Source of the DNA: Onthophagus taurus
Taxonomy: Eukaryota > Arthropoda > Insecta > Coleoptera > Scarabaeidae
Assembly (NCBI RefSeq): GCF_036711975.1
Contig: NC_091967.1
Span: 10,478,001 to 10,542,000 of the forward strand
Direction of reading: 5' to 3'
Length of the DNA stretch: 64,000 nt
A program made the translations under genes and the position numbers. A model generated the notes under the pieces. It worked only from the letters and a program-made list of their open reading frames with translations, had not been told where the DNA came from and searched no databases. Shown here piece after piece: positions 25,004-37,200 of this stretch (position 1 is the stretch's first letter; each line of letters opens with the position of its first letter).

Positions 25004-25221
25004 CTTGATATGCCTTCAGTAAAAAAGTTCGGAAATAACCAATAAATAAGCCCCATGAAAAAAAGTAATTCAATGGCGGTTTCCATATTCGGCTGAAAGA
25101 ATAAATAGGGGAAACCGGCGAATATATGGCCACGTACACGAGAAGGATCCCCAACACAAACGTCTTCGCGCCCGGACGTTTGAATGATGCTTTCAGCCCT
25201 CGGATGCAAGCAATGGTTCAT
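25004..25221 (-). CDS. mino: Candidate GPAM alternative first coding exon a
   Basis: ATG at 25221 in good context (AAAAATGAACC) opens 72 codons on the minus strand, ending in a hydrophobic stretch (ETAIELLFFMGLIYWLFPNF) at a donor CAAG|GTTTGT. The exon ends in phase 2, as exon b does, and joins exon 2 at 18825 without a stop. Upstream, 25240-25500 is unusually GC-rich for this window, as expected of a promoter and 5' UTR. Membership in the GPAM gene is inferred from strand, phase and lack of any other downstream exon; a separate gene is possible. Another frame of the same exon (GLKASFKRPGAKTFV...) is also open. Confidence 0.45.
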
Positions 25222-25239
25222 TTTTAATAAACCAACCGA

Positions 25240-25510
25240 TTAAAATCGGGAAAAGTGTTTGTATTTTTTGTGGTTTAAGTTTCCGAGATTCCGAACGCGC
25301 ACTTTTTCATAGTCGGAACGGAAGTTGCTAGCACAGAAAAGAGCACGCGACTGCTGGAGGTATGCTTCGGTCGCGAACGGATCGACAGAAAACCTCGGCC
25401 ACGCCAAAACCGCTCGACACCGCCGCGGCAACGTCCTTTCTCTTTTCGACCTAGCACCGATCTTTGTCCCACTCACATTTCCACCCAGGTCGTGGAGAAC
25501 ACAATTGGAG
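25240..25510 (-). promoter_or_regulatory. GC-rich promoter / 5' UTR region upstream of exon a
   Basis: A stretch with many CG dinucleotides in otherwise AT-rich DNA, lying directly 5' (minus strand) of the candidate first exon. The open frames across it on both strands are best explained by its composition. No TATA box seen. Confidence 0.45.
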
Positions 25511-25514
25511 TTGA

Positions 25515-26800
25515 TGTACTGTTAGGAACAGATCCGTAACTATTTTCAAACAGATATTTATATTTTCAATTATTTACGAAGAAGTTTAATTTTAATATAT
25601 TTTCATAGATAGCGCTAGTGTGTAATAAAAAATCGTTTATATATAATAGTAAAGATAAGAAAAGCAATAAAAATGAGCAAAAATGGCAGAAAATTGCAAA
25701 CTGTTTGTTGAAATGTATCAACATATCTTCATATCCATGCCTATTACTTTTAGTGATAATTGTGGTGAACAAAATAATAACCATTGTTAACGGTTTTGGT
25801 TCTTGCACATTGAGCAAAACTAAAAGTGTCTTCCATCAGTAAGTTATAATGGTGGCCATAAAATAATGTATTCAAGAATCGTTAGTCTACAACTTACAGT
25901 ACTTCTTACATTGTAGATCAAAGAAATTATGAATATTTTTTATAAGGATTTCCACCTGAACACGTAGACGTAGTGTTGCATAAAATAGACAAAGTACTAA
26001 TAACATTGATAGGTATCAAGGATGATATTTAGTGATATCAAGAACTACGTTGAAAAATGATAAAAAAGATGTCGACGGAAAAATTATTGAAAACCAGGAT
26101 TTGATGATGTTCCGTTCCAAATCAAGACAGCCCCGCAGACCACAAGTCAAGAAGAATTTTTATTTAAATTTCAGCTCCAGAGCGACATATTCGAAAAATC
26201 AGAACCTCTCAGAACCAGCGATTAGCAGAACCACCCGCAACAGATCGAAAGCTCTATTACAATGATTACAATTCACACTGCTGGAACAAATCTGCAAGCA
26301 GGTTAGATTTGAAAAATCGATATTAGTTATTTTCTCTGTGTGAGAAATCAGTGAACTAAATGTGAAATAAAACAAAAAAATTCAATTATAAATAAAATTA
26401 ACTGAAGATTTCAGCCTTTGTCTTCCAAAAATAAACCAATATGCAACATTAAAGGAATAACACGTTTTGATATCTAATTCTGTTTACAAACACAGAGAGA
26501 GAGATACAATTGCTAATCATTTTTTTTTTAAACGACACAATCCGTTGTTGCACGATTGCCATCGTTAATAAAAAGATAATTGTTACTAATAATAGTCTCG
26601 TAAATAATAGAATTTTAATAGTTGAACCAATAGCAAGTAATCATAAATAATTGTCCTTTATGAACTTTCGATTGAGTTTAATCAAAATATACAATGCAAA
26701 AAAATATTTACAAGTGTTGTTCATAGTGACAGTGAATTACCTCCTTGTGATTGAAATTTAACGATTTTTTTACAATTAATATATTGGAAAAAAACAAATA
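25515..26800. other. Upstream of GPAM exon a, no gene supported
   Basis: Mostly AT-rich. 26032-26265 (plus) is open over 77 codons with a basic, Ser/Arg-rich composition (FRSKSRQPRRPQVKKNFYL) but has no domain I know, so I do not call it a gene. Confidence 0.3.
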
Positions 26801-26806
26801 TTATAT

Positions 26807-27313
26807 ACAGGTTGCCTCGAAAATGTGTGTACAACGGAAGACTATAGATTCCTTGGCTCAAAATAGGTCGATTTAAGTTAAATTATCTATATCCAAAGTT
26901 ACTTCTTAAATCGGTGCCTATTACGACGAGATTTTGTAATTGCAATGACGTAAAGAAGGCTTGCAAATATTTAAAAATACTTTTTTCTGGCATAACCACT
27001 TACGTAATCAAAATCTTACAAGAGACAAAAAAGTTATAATAAAAGAAATATGGAGTAATATCTGCTGAACACATGACTTTGCCATCATTTCTGTATTTCT
27101 AAAATTGTATCGGAAACAATAAAAAGATGTTAATTGAACCTAGGAAAAATCATTTAAACTGACTTACGGAATTATAAAAAATTAAAGAATTTATTTTGCT
27201 AACTTTGACATCCTGTAGCAACGAAATGAAGCAATTTTGGATATAGATAACTTAAATCAACCTATTTTGAGCCTATTATTCTTCCATTGTACACGCATTT
27301 CGGAGACACCTGT
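26807..27313. mobile_element. 507-bp inverted-repeat element with ACAGGTGYC-like ends
   Basis: The left end ACAGGTTGCCTCGAAAATGT and the reverse complement of the right end ACAGGTGTCTCCGAAATGCG align, and similarity continues for about 90 bp inward (GGCTCAAAATAGGTYGATTT, ATCTATATCCAAA) with small gaps. The flanks are AT-only, so the target duplication (TATA-like) cannot be fixed. No coding frame inside: a MITE. Confidence 0.7.
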
Positions 27314-27340
27314 ATAAAATATAATATAAATATTGCATAT

Positions 27341-27733
27341 ACAGGTGTTTCACTTTAAACTTCCATGTCACGTATCTCTGGAATGAGTTGAGATATTGTA
27401 GTTTTGTAAGAAGTTTATGCTAGAGTTCGTAAATGACTTCAGTTCTTACGTATTGTTATTATTCATTGTACAAAAATAAAGGTGGCGCTGCAGTAGAATA
27501 ACGAAAACTGTGCAACTTTCCTTATTAACGTTGATTTGAAAAACTTCTTTGAGGTATTATAAGGTTTCTTTGGTAGTTCCAATTATTATTATGGTGAAAA
27601 ATGTATTTGGTATCCTAAAATGTAATTTTAAGAACTGAAGGCATTTATGTACTCTAACAACTTGATACAAAACTAAGACATCTCAACCCATTACAGAGAT
27701 ACTTGGGCCTGCACGTTTTAAGTGAAACGCCTA
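27341..27733. mobile_element. 393-bp inverted-repeat element, second type, adjacent to the first
   Basis: The left end ACAGGTGTTTCACTTTAAAC and the reverse complement of the right end TAGGCGTTTCACTTAAAACG align. Inner similarity follows (GTATCTCTGKAATGRGTTGA, TAGTTTTGTA). It lies only 27 bp from the preceding element and shares the ACAGGTG-type tip but not the interior, so the two are related in end type only. Confidence 0.65.
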
Positions 27734-27739
27734 TATATA

Positions 27740-28640
27740 TCTTTATTATAACCAAAATAATAACAACAAAAATACTTACCGGTTTTATTATTTTCCTTAC
27801 CTATATAAAAATTTCCAATAAAAACATAATAACAATCACCTATTCATCTCAAGTGTTCAAAACATAAAAACAGCAAAATCATTTTCAACGTGGTTTTATA
27901 TACGTACGTTATTCGCAATTAAAAAAGCGTAGTGCGTTTTGTGGTAAAAATAAACTGCGTCAGAAAAGAAATCATTTTGCTGACGAAAAGGATTTACACC
28001 GAAAATAAATAACTTTTCCTATATTTATTGTTTGTCTAATAATATTATCCATTTTTATCTTATCAATATCTTCATTTTTTACTTATTTTTTTTAAATTTA
28101 TCATCAAAGAAAATATTAGTGTTAATAAGTGTTTTTAGGTGGCAAACACAAAAATTATGTTGAAATACGGTCCTGTTTTTAAACTAATGACGAAGTATGG
28201 CGTGATCTGGTGGATAAAGAGAGAAGTAATTGCATATTATGTTGGGTAGAAAGGAATGGGGCGAAAACAGAAGGCGTACATGCAGTAATTATGCACTCAA
28301 GTGATGTTCAAAACTATAGTCAGGATGTCAGTGCACCAAAACAACCTTGATAAATAAATATCTTAACAAATACATATTTCGTAAAACATAGTTAAAAATA
28401 TCCCAAATTTTATAAGCAACACGCAATTGAAATTACAATGATCAAAATCATGACTCACCAAAACTATTTTATATTTTCATAAAATACTTATCTTAACCAC
28501 TAATAAAATATAATCAATTAAACAATTAAAATAAGTCGCGCTTAATGACTTCAAACCAATTACATAAGTAATTTTTTAAAATACCCAACCCAAAGAAAAT
28601 TGAGGTTATGTTAGCATATTCAATGTCAAAGAAGATTAAA
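27740..28640. other. No gene supported
   Basis: AT-rich. 28140-28330 is locally GC-richer and might be an old coding fragment, but no frame stays open. On the minus strand a donor-like CCG|GTAAGTA lies near 27775. Confidence 0.3.
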
Positions 28641-28659
28641 ACGAATCATAATCACTTAC

Positions 28660-28960
28660 CGGCTCTTAAATTGTTGCTAATTCTTGGAACAATTATTTCA
28701 ACAAAATTCAAAACGATCAATACATTTCTTTTCACAGATTTTCAAATAAATGAGAGCGAAAAACTCCTACACCTGGCAACGTGTGCAATCACGCGATGAC
28801 AAAACTGCTTCGGTGCCGGATTTTTTAATATTCAACGATACCCTACAGAGTCTTTATGAATCAATCGAGCGAAAGTCTCTATTTAAAGCTCAACTTAATA
28901 AATCGAATCGCAATAATTGCCGTTTTAAATGGGAAAAATAAAATAAAATGTTTGTTTTGA
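28660..28960 (-). other. Candidate noncoding first exon on the minus strand
   Basis: A GC-richer block ends, on the minus strand, with a consensus donor GAGCCG|GTAAGTG at 28659. Only short upstream frames occur in it (for example ATGTATTGA), so it would be 5' UTR. It could be the most distal promoter of GPAM or start another transcript. The same block is open for 63 codons on the plus strand (28750-28941) behind a possible acceptor TTTTCACAG, so the strand is uncertain. Confidence 0.3.
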
Positions 28961-28974
28961 GGTTATTGTTTTGA

Positions 28975-29667
28975 CAGGTGGTGTAGCTTTTGATGTGGAG
29001 ATGGTGTTTTCAATAATGATTTTATTTTTAATTTTTATATCATTTCTTTATAAATTAAATACGATTTAATTTAATTTAACTTTATTAAAAAAGTATCTAT
29101 ATAAAACATATAATTACGTAATATAATACAAAATAAGAATAATTTAAGAAGATATCAGCGACATCTTTTATTTGAGGAAATCATTTTTTCTTTTTCAAAT
29201 TGGTAATGGAATCCGGTAAATGAAAAAAAAATTATTATGTATGAAAATAAATCTATAAATTGTATTTTTGTTAAAATTTGAAATAATAAAAAGATCTGTA
29301 ATGTAATAACCGCATTAACACTTTTTTAGTTGTGTTAAAGAGATAAAAACGAAATCTATATTACCCGCCGTAAATTTTATTCCCAAGATACTACTTCCGC
29401 TTAAAAAATATTGAACCTAACTATTCAATGTCAATAACTTTCATAATATCTCGACCTATTTAGTCAACGGTACGAAAGTGAAAAGAAACCGCTTGAAGAT
29501 ATTTGACCGGAATATTGCGCAAGCTTTTAATCGTGTTGGGTTAAAATGTCAAACAACCGTGTAGCAGGTGGATGTGTTGAAATGTTGCCGATATCGTTAT
29601 GGGTTACCACCGCATATTAGAATTTATCTACAACTTACTTTTATTAATATTAATACCGTTAATCAGA
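28975..29667 (+). promoter_or_regulatory. Promoter and 5' UTR region of the KLHDC10 gene
   Basis: The GC-richer part, 29460-29600, precedes the KLHDC10 start and likely holds the transcription start. An upstream frame opens at 29546 and closes before the main start. AT-rich DNA to its left holds nothing else. Confidence 0.4.
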
Positions 29668-31067
29668 ATGGGTAGTAACGATGGAAAAAACCGCATCAAA
29701 CCGGTCAAGAATTACACCTTTAAATTGTTTAAATACGAGAAGGTACAGGTAAACAAAAAAATCTCGAGACGGATACCTTTACCAAGAAGTGGACATAGAA
29801 TCGTTTGTGATACAAAGAATTTATACTCGTTTGGAGGTTACAATCCTGCTGTTGTAAGAGATAATATGGAAATAGAAGATAGAGACGATGATGAGTTATC
29901 AATACATTCGTTCCCTTTATTTCAAGAACTTTGGAAATTTAACTTTGCTACTAGAAGGTGGACCAGATTTAATTGTAGGGAGAGTTTACCGCCGGAATTG
30001 GCTTCAAATGCCGTTATTAGAAGAGGAAATTATTTAATGGTAGATTAATTTTCCATACAAAATGGTTAAAATAAAGTTGATTTTATAGGTTTATGGTGGT
30101 ACAGGTTCACCATTTGGTTATCGTTGTAGTAATCAACTGTATATTTGTAAATTAACAGATATTAATAGCCGAATGACAGAGATAAATACAAAAGGTCCTC
30201 CACCAGTGCCACAATATGGACAAGCTTTAGTGTATTACAATGATAGTCTTTACACAATAGGAGGAACAACAGGATTTTCATACACTTGTGATATTCATAA
30301 GTATGTTTTAATTGCTTTTAATTTGTTTGGCTACGAATATTTCTTTTTTTAGATTGAATATGAAAACCCAATCTTGGGAAAGTGTGTATATTTGTCAAGG
30401 AAAAGGCGATTATGAACCGGAAGGACGCTATCGTCATGAAGTAGGTTTTGATGGACAATGCATTTATATTTTAGGTGGAGGTACGGTAGAAGATGTTTTT
30501 GATTTTGCTGAAATACCAGTTTTTGATTTGGAAAAATTACAATGGTCTGTGCAAAAAGCACTTCCTGATTCATTGGGTTAATATAGTTACATTTTGTTAT
30601 ATTAACTATATATAAATCAATTTCGTTTAGTTATAAATTCAATCCATGATGGATATCCACCTCCAAGACGTTGTCATGGTGCTGTTCAACTTGAATTTGA
30701 GGATGAAGATTTTAAAGTATTTATAACTGGAGGATATAGTGGCGATCAAATATATGATGACCTTTGGTGCCTAAACTTACGTACTTTCCAGTGGAATCTA
30801 GTCACATCTTGTCGATTACAATATCCTACGTATTTTCATTCGAGTGCTGTTACACCTGAAGGAAAAATGTACGTTTTTGGTGGGATAATTTCACGAGAAG
30901 ATATAGAGAGGAGCAATACGATACACAGTACATGGTTATGTATACCAAAATTAAGTGAAATTTGTTGGGAAGCTTTATTACATTATAACCCAAAAATGAT
31001 TAGTTATTCAAAAAGTGAATTGATTAATGCTGGTTTACCACGGCATTTTGCACAGAGGATCGAGTAA
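29668..31067 (+). CDS. KLHDC10: Kelch domain-containing protein 10 (slim)
   Basis: Four exons, 29668-30039, 30089-30300, 30353-30576, 30631-31067, give 414 residues. Six kelch-type blades are visible through paired Gly motifs: RSGHRIVCDTKNLYSFGGYN, VYGGTGSPFG, YTIGGTTGF, IYILGGGT, FITGGYSGD and MYVFGGII. Order and spacing follow human KLHDC10, including the C-terminal LINAGLPRHFAQRIE, which resembles its BC-box-like tail. KLHDC10 is known as a CUL2 substrate receptor that reads C-terminal degrons, including in ribosome quality control, and as a PP5/ASK1 regulator (Drosophila slim). An in-frame ATG at 29599 would add 23 residues with a hydrophobic run, unusual for this family, so I chose 29668. 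Confidence 0.92.
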
Positions 31068-31174
31068 TTATTTGTGTATAAATGGATTATTTATGTTCAT
31101 TTCTTTAATTGATTCTTTTTTTTTGTTTATGCAATTTTTTCCTTTATAAGCAGCTTAAAAGATGTTTCTAAATT

Positions 31175-31180
31175 AATAAA
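31175..31180 (+). promoter_or_regulatory. Polyadenylation signal AATAAA for KLHDC10
   Basis: AATAAA lies about 110 bp after the stop. The convergent RPA3 gene ends only about 85 bp further on, so the two 3' UTRs must be very short or overlap. Confidence 0.6.
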
Positions 31181-31265
31181 TAATACTCTACAAAAAGTTT
31201 TACTTATTTATTATTTTTATAGAAAATGAAATAATAATATTAAATACTTATTTAAATTACTTTTT

Positions 31266-31668
31266 TTAATCATCAGTTACCCACAATTGAGGGACAGAAT
31301 GTAACAAGTTACATAGTGTATTATGTGAAGCAGTATCAAAATCTTTAGATCCATCTTGTGAAAACAAAACCATTTCATCACAAATTATGGCTTTATTTTG
31401 AGCTGTTCCATGCACCTAAATCAAAAGCAAATTATTACTATATTAATTTATTGCGAATCAGTAAATAAATCACCTCTACATATCCTTCCAAAACATTTCT
31501 ATTCGGTCTCTTTAGGTTAACTTTAATTAAGACATCATCTGTTGAGCGGACATCAAAAGAGAGCCCATTTGGATTGACGTTCGTAATTAAACCAGTTAAA
31601 CTTACTTTTTGGTTTATAAATTGAGGTAATTGGGCCCCATTTACTATTTCTCTTAGATTTTCTGGCAT
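31266..31668 (-). CDS. RPA3: Replication protein A 14-kDa subunit
   Basis: Two exons, 31474-31668 and 31266-31415, give 114 residues (human RPA3 has 121). It is a single OB fold: VSLTGLITNVNPNGLSFDVR and VLEGYVEVHGTAQNKAI match the family, where VE.... V.G.V.... is conserved. RPA3 is the small subunit of the nuclear single-strand DNA-binding heterotrimer used in replication and repair. Start: first ATG, giving the expected short N-terminus. It is head-to-head with Prp19. Confidence 0.9.
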
Positions 31669-31934
31669 TTTGAAGCAAATATAAATTGACAGTTAAATAA
31701 CCTAAAATTTGTTTTGCCGCTAATTACCAATAAAAGTTATGTTGGCAAGTTTGAATATTAATTTTTAATTTATTTTAAGATTTAATTTATAAGCAAAATA
31801 GTACTTTCGGTTATTTTTGTACGTATAAATATACCTAATTATTAATAATTAATAAATAATTTAGAAAAATATTTTATTATAGGGATTTTTAGTTTTGTGG
31901 TGATTATGTTGTTAAAGCTGGTTAGCGTGGAAAA
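31669..31934. promoter_or_regulatory. Compact bidirectional promoter, RPA3 / Prp19
   Basis: Only 266 bp separate the two divergent start codons. Both genes are housekeeping nuclear genes with DNA-repair links, which fits a shared promoter. No TATA box is obvious. Confidence 0.55.
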
Positions 31935-34077
31935 ATGGCGCTTTGTTGTGCAAGTAAGTTTTTCTTTAAAATTAACTTAATTTAATCAATATCGAAATAT
32001 TTTTTTATTAACCCAACTATAAAATAATGAAAAGATAATTTGTATTTCATTAAATATTACTTCTATTGATAAAGAGCTGTCAACAAACATGAAATTTGTT
32101 CCTAACCTCAACTATAATTAAAACGCCGAATGTTTGTTTTTCCTTATTTCCTTTTCCGGTTTTATTACAATTTTCACTGTTAATAATATAAGTTTCTATA
32201 ATTAAATGATCATTTTTATTACTTATATAGTATCAAATGAAGTACCGGAACATCCTGTTCTCTCACCATCTTCTGGAGCAATTTTTGAAAAGAGAATTAT
32301 CGAAAAATATATCCAAGAAAATGGGGTAGATCCACTTACAGGCAAGCAATTGGCGATTGAAGATTTAATTGAAATCAAAAGTAAAATTTGTTATTATTTA
32401 AATATTTTAGCATTGTAATTTTTTAACATTATAGCCCCACCAATTGTAAAACCTAAACCACCAAGCGCAACAAGTATTCCAGCAACATTAAAACTTCTTC
32501 AAGACGAATGGGATGCTGTAATGTTATACAGTTTTACTCAAAGACAACAATTACAAACAGCTAGACAAGAATTGAGCCATGCACTTTATCAACATGATGC
32601 TGCCTGTAGAGTTATTGCTAGATTAAATAAAGAGGTTATGGCTGCCAGGGAAGCTTTGGCTACTTTAAAACCACAAGCTGGAATTACTACAGTTCCACAG
32701 CCTGTAAGTAAAATTATAATGTTTTATTATTTGTTGATTACAAACATTTTTAATTGAAGGCTGTAGCTGCTGAAGCTGCTGGTGTAGCAAATCAACCAAC
32801 AGAACAAGCAGGAATGAGTGCTGAAGTTATACAAAAATTACAAGATAAAGCCACTGTATTAACATTGGAAAGAAAAAAAAGGGGTCGAACAATTCCTGAA
32901 GAATTAACTACACAAGAGGATTTAAGATCGTTTAGGACATTAGCTTCACATCCAGTAATTATAATAAATACAGTATAACCTTGATATATAACTATATAGA
33001 CTTTTGGCTCCCTTCTCCATATTAATCCATTATATCAAGGTTAATTAAATTTAAAAAATATCTAATTTTTTTAATTTTTTTGTTTATTTAGAGTTTACAT
33101 TCAGCATCAGTTCCTGGTATCTTAGCTTTAGATATCCATAGCTCTGATACAAGTAAAATACTAACAGGTGGAAATGATAGAAACGCGACAGTGTTTAATA
33201 AAGACACCGAACAAGTTGTTGCCATTTTAAAAGGGCACACTAAAAAAGTTACCAAAGTCATTTATCATCCTGATGAAGATTTGGTGATTACTGCATCTCC
33301 AGATTCGACAATTCGAGTTTGGAATGTACCTACATCTCAAACAACTTTGATGTTGAGATGTCATGATGGCGCTATCACTGGATTGTCTTTACACCCTACC
33401 GGAGATTATGTTTTATCAACTTCGGATGATCAACATTGGGCGTTTTCAGATATTCGTTCTGGAAGATTACTTACTAAAGTAGCTGATCAAACAAATGTTG
33501 CTTTAACCACCGCTCAATTCCATCCTGATGGACTTATTTTTGGCACAGGAACTGCAGATTCGCAAATTAAAATTTGGGATTTAAAAGAACAGAGTAATGT
33601 GGCTAATTTTACAGGTAAATTTTTTTGTTTGATGAAATATCAAAATTGATTGATTTTTTTTGTTTAAATAGGTCATACTGGTGCTATTACATCAATTTCA
33701 TTTTCTGAAAATGGTTATTATTTAGCAACAGCTGCGGATGATGCGTGTATAAAATTGTGGGATTTGAGAAAATTGAAAAATTTTAAGACAATCCAGTTAG
33801 ATGAAGGTTATCAGATTAAAGATCTTTGTTTTGATCAAAGTGGAACTTATTTAGCTGTAGCAGGAACTGATATAAGGTTTTATAAATTAAATATGTTTAA
33901 AAAAAATGTTATTATAATTATTTACTTTTCAGAATTTATCTTTGTAAACAATGGCAAGAATTAAAAGTGTTTAATGATCATACAGCTGCTGCTACTGGAG
34001 TTAGATTTGGTAAGCATGCTCATTATATAGCTTCAACTTCAATGGACAGAACGTTAAAACTCTATGGTCTTCAATAG
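31935..34077 (+). CDS. Prp19: Pre-mRNA-processing factor 19 (U-box E3 ligase)
   Basis: Seven exons, 31935-31953, 32231-32380, 32435-32703, 32760-32954, 33092-33614, 33672-33876, 33933-34077, give 501 residues (human 504). The N-terminal U-box ([25 protein letters not shown]) is at about 7-60. The tetramerising coiled coil region ([21 protein letters not shown]) is at about 95-140, and WD40 repeats run from about 215 to the end ([37 protein letters not shown]). It is the core of the NTC/Prp19 complex, which ubiquitinates spliceosome parts and acts in DNA-damage signalling with RPA. The 19-nt first coding exon is as expected. Intron 4 holds a small inverted repeat. Confidence 0.97.
32977..33042. 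repeat. 66-bp inverted-repeat mini element in Prp19 intron 4
   Basis: It begins AACCTTGATATAT and ends ATATCAAGGTT. Inside is CTTTTGGCT..CTTCTCCATATTAATCCATTATATC. A diverged relative lies near 56402-56458 (CTTTTGGCT..CTTCTCCGTATTAATCCGTTATATC), so it is interspersed. Confidence 0.55.
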
Positions 34078-34295
34078 TAATTTAAGTAATTAATAATTTT
34101 TTTTTAATATACATTTTCATTAATTTTTTTTACAAATGAATTGGTGATTAATGTTTTTTGGTAATCAATTTGGTTCATGTAATTTGACGTAAATAAATTA
34201 AAAAATAATTATGTATTATGTTGAGTGTGACAAAGAAAAAAATCATTAAAGATTTTTTTTGATAAAAAGTATATTTATTCTTATAAAAAAAAACT

Positions 34296-37200
34296 TCAAC
34301 TTATTTTATTAATCAAAATAGTCAGTAATATAAATATAAGTAACCAAACTAATGGTGCTATATAACCAAGATTAAAATCCGTTGTGTCGCTTGTTATACC
34401 TCTTTGCATATAACAACGTATTAAAAATATTGCTTGAGTTTGTGGGAAATACTTGACAATCGTCACCAACCAATCTGGTAATCCATTAAGTGGCCAAATA
34501 ATACCTAGATAATGAAAAAAAATGATTAAGTGAATTGTATTAGTAAACTTATTTAATATTATCTTACCACATAAAAATATAGTCATTAATAAGAAGCAAA
34601 AAATCGCAATTCCAGCGTGAACGTTATCTCTTACGATATTTGCTATTAAAATACCTAAACATAACCCACACCAAATTTGTAATAATAAAACTAGCAGCAC
34701 GTGACTATACAGTACATAATGAGATCCTAACATTTGATTTGTATCATTGTTTATCCAAATTAAAATTCCATACATCAAAAGACCTTCAATTATTAATAAA
34801 ACACCATAAATGATTAATTGAGATAAAACAGTTTCTGACCATCTCACACCTATTTCAAATAAAAATGAAAGAATATTTTCAGAATCACAATAATCTGAAG
34901 TCTTTTACCTGCAACATAATCTCTAGTCAACATATGTGATTCACGATGACTGATTAAAACATATGATGCTATAAAAGCTGCTAAATGATATAAAAGAACA
35001 ACAGCCATTCCATTTGCTATATACTCTGATTCCGTATGTGTACGACCATATAAAGGAACACCAACCTAAAAATTAAAATACAAAGTATGAGTACTCAATT
35101 ATATATTGTCTTGTAAATAGAATATAGAGAATTTTAAAACTATTTCTTTTATATCTTTTGCTGTGTTTGTCAGAGGTGAAACATCAGTTAGAGAATATTT
35201 ATGTAAAGCTGATTTTATTTTTTAGTCGTCATTTATGGAATGAAAATCCTTTTAAAAAGGTGAAAAACTAGCATCAAGGAAGAAACCTTTGCGTACTTAT
35301 TTTAGACATTGAAGTGTTATATGAGGAAAACTTTTAGTCAAAACTTTTTCTACAGCTATCAAGTTGTAGAATACCAGCCTTTTGCTTATATTTATTGACA
35401 TTATAACATCATTTTACAAATACTAATTTTGTCTCATCGATATCCATGTTTTTTAAAGATAACTTTTAATCTATTTTTGCTTGCGGTACTTGTTGTATGA
35501 AAACCTTTTTTCTACTTTTAGGTTTAGGGTTAAGAGTATGTTGTGGCTCATAAAATAGTTATTGAAGAATATTTCATAATCTGAAGGATTTTCAATGATA
35601 CTCTGCATATTCAAAATAATGTTTAATCCCAAGGCGAACCTATTTTAAACTGTTGTACTTAATGCTGAGATGTTAATAACATGTCCATGTTTCATATTAT
35701 TCAGGTTGTATTTATCTTTAATTATAGTCAAGGTGGTAGATGTCATATTGAGAGATCATATCAAATTTGTTGTTGCAGGACTCTAACAGAATCATCATTT
35801 TATTTAGTAGTTTGAAGTAGATTTCATTTAGACATCATAGATATCATTCAGATCTCAATGGGAAGTGAATGATCAATGTGTTAACATTTTAAAGTTGACT
35901 ACCATTAGTAACTTGGTGTTACCATGTTCTGATTCTAATTCTTGACTATGTTTATAGAGTCGAACTGTATGACTTGTATAACTGGGGAACTAGAAGAAAC
36001 ATCAGGAGAAAATCTTTGGCGGCCAAGAACCATGTTGAATAACATGATATGAGTATATTTCTTGCAACTACAGACGATACATTTACCTATACAAGACATT
36101 TCTTCTTTTCTTGGTTTCGTATGTCAATCATTCCATGTATACTTTCCTGGTTGATGTAAAAGTTTCGTTAATATAGGCGATTAACTAAGAGTTTGTGAGG
36201 ATATGATTTGAGCATATAGTGATTGATAGGCGTAACATAATGCTGCCATAGTTCCAAAAATAGATATTAATTTTTATAAACTTAGCACAAAGCGTGGGAT
36301 GACCAGTTTTACTAAAGAAGTCAATTTAAAATAGCTTACAATAGTTTTTTTCAATCTAGGCCATTATGTAAAGTAATTGGAAAAAATGTATAGCTCATTT
36401 AGAAGAGGAAATCATAAAATGGAGGCTTAAACTCGAAATCGAACATGTGAAAAATAACTTTTTGAAAATGGTTTTAAGCCTTAAGTTTAAGGTTCGAACC
36501 TTTACTGTAATTTAGAATTTAAAATATTACCTTTAAAGGATATCCAATATTAGCATTTTGTACACTAGTATTTTTAGTTGCTTCATTTAAATACTCTTCT
36601 ACAGCTTGTTTAGTATAATGTTCTATAGTACTAGCAATAATACTACTGGTTGCATCGGGTCTTAAAATAAGTTGTGATGTATCCGGATTTCCAATATCGA
36701 CATTATTAAGATCAATATTCGCCATAGTTCGCATTATTTGATTCGTAAATTTTTCCCCAATAATTAAAATCCCGTTTATCCCTAATTTGTATGAATCTTC
36801 TTCCGCACTTTCATAACTATCGTAATATTTTTTACTTATAATGTTACTGTCTATGAGATTTACGACGTCGCAACTGACGTATTTATGAGGATCAGTTTTA
36901 CATTCGTCTTCGGTTGCTTCGAAATTGACTATAGCTAATTTTAAATTAGTCGGTATTTGTCCAATAGTAAAATTAATTAATAATAATATTAGTAATGGTA
37001 CTAATAAAATAAAACATAGCCATTTAACATTTCTAAACGACAACAATGTATCTCTAAAAAGCAACATTCCCAATCGGCGAAAATTCGGCAAAAATGAAAA
37101 TATTGCTCGTTTACATCTTCTAAACGGATTTGGGAATTTTCTGTGAGTTTTACGGAATTCTTTATCTTCTTCTTCCGCTTTATATAAAAATCCATCTGAG

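Noticed and set aside
25325-25525. Plus-strand 66-codon frame in the GC-rich block
   Set aside because: Frames are open on several strands here because of base composition; the block is better explained as a promoter and leader.
36480-36505. GGTTCGAACC as a tRNA T-arm
   Set aside because: It is only a short palindrome; no A box, anticodon stem or acceptor stem fits around it.
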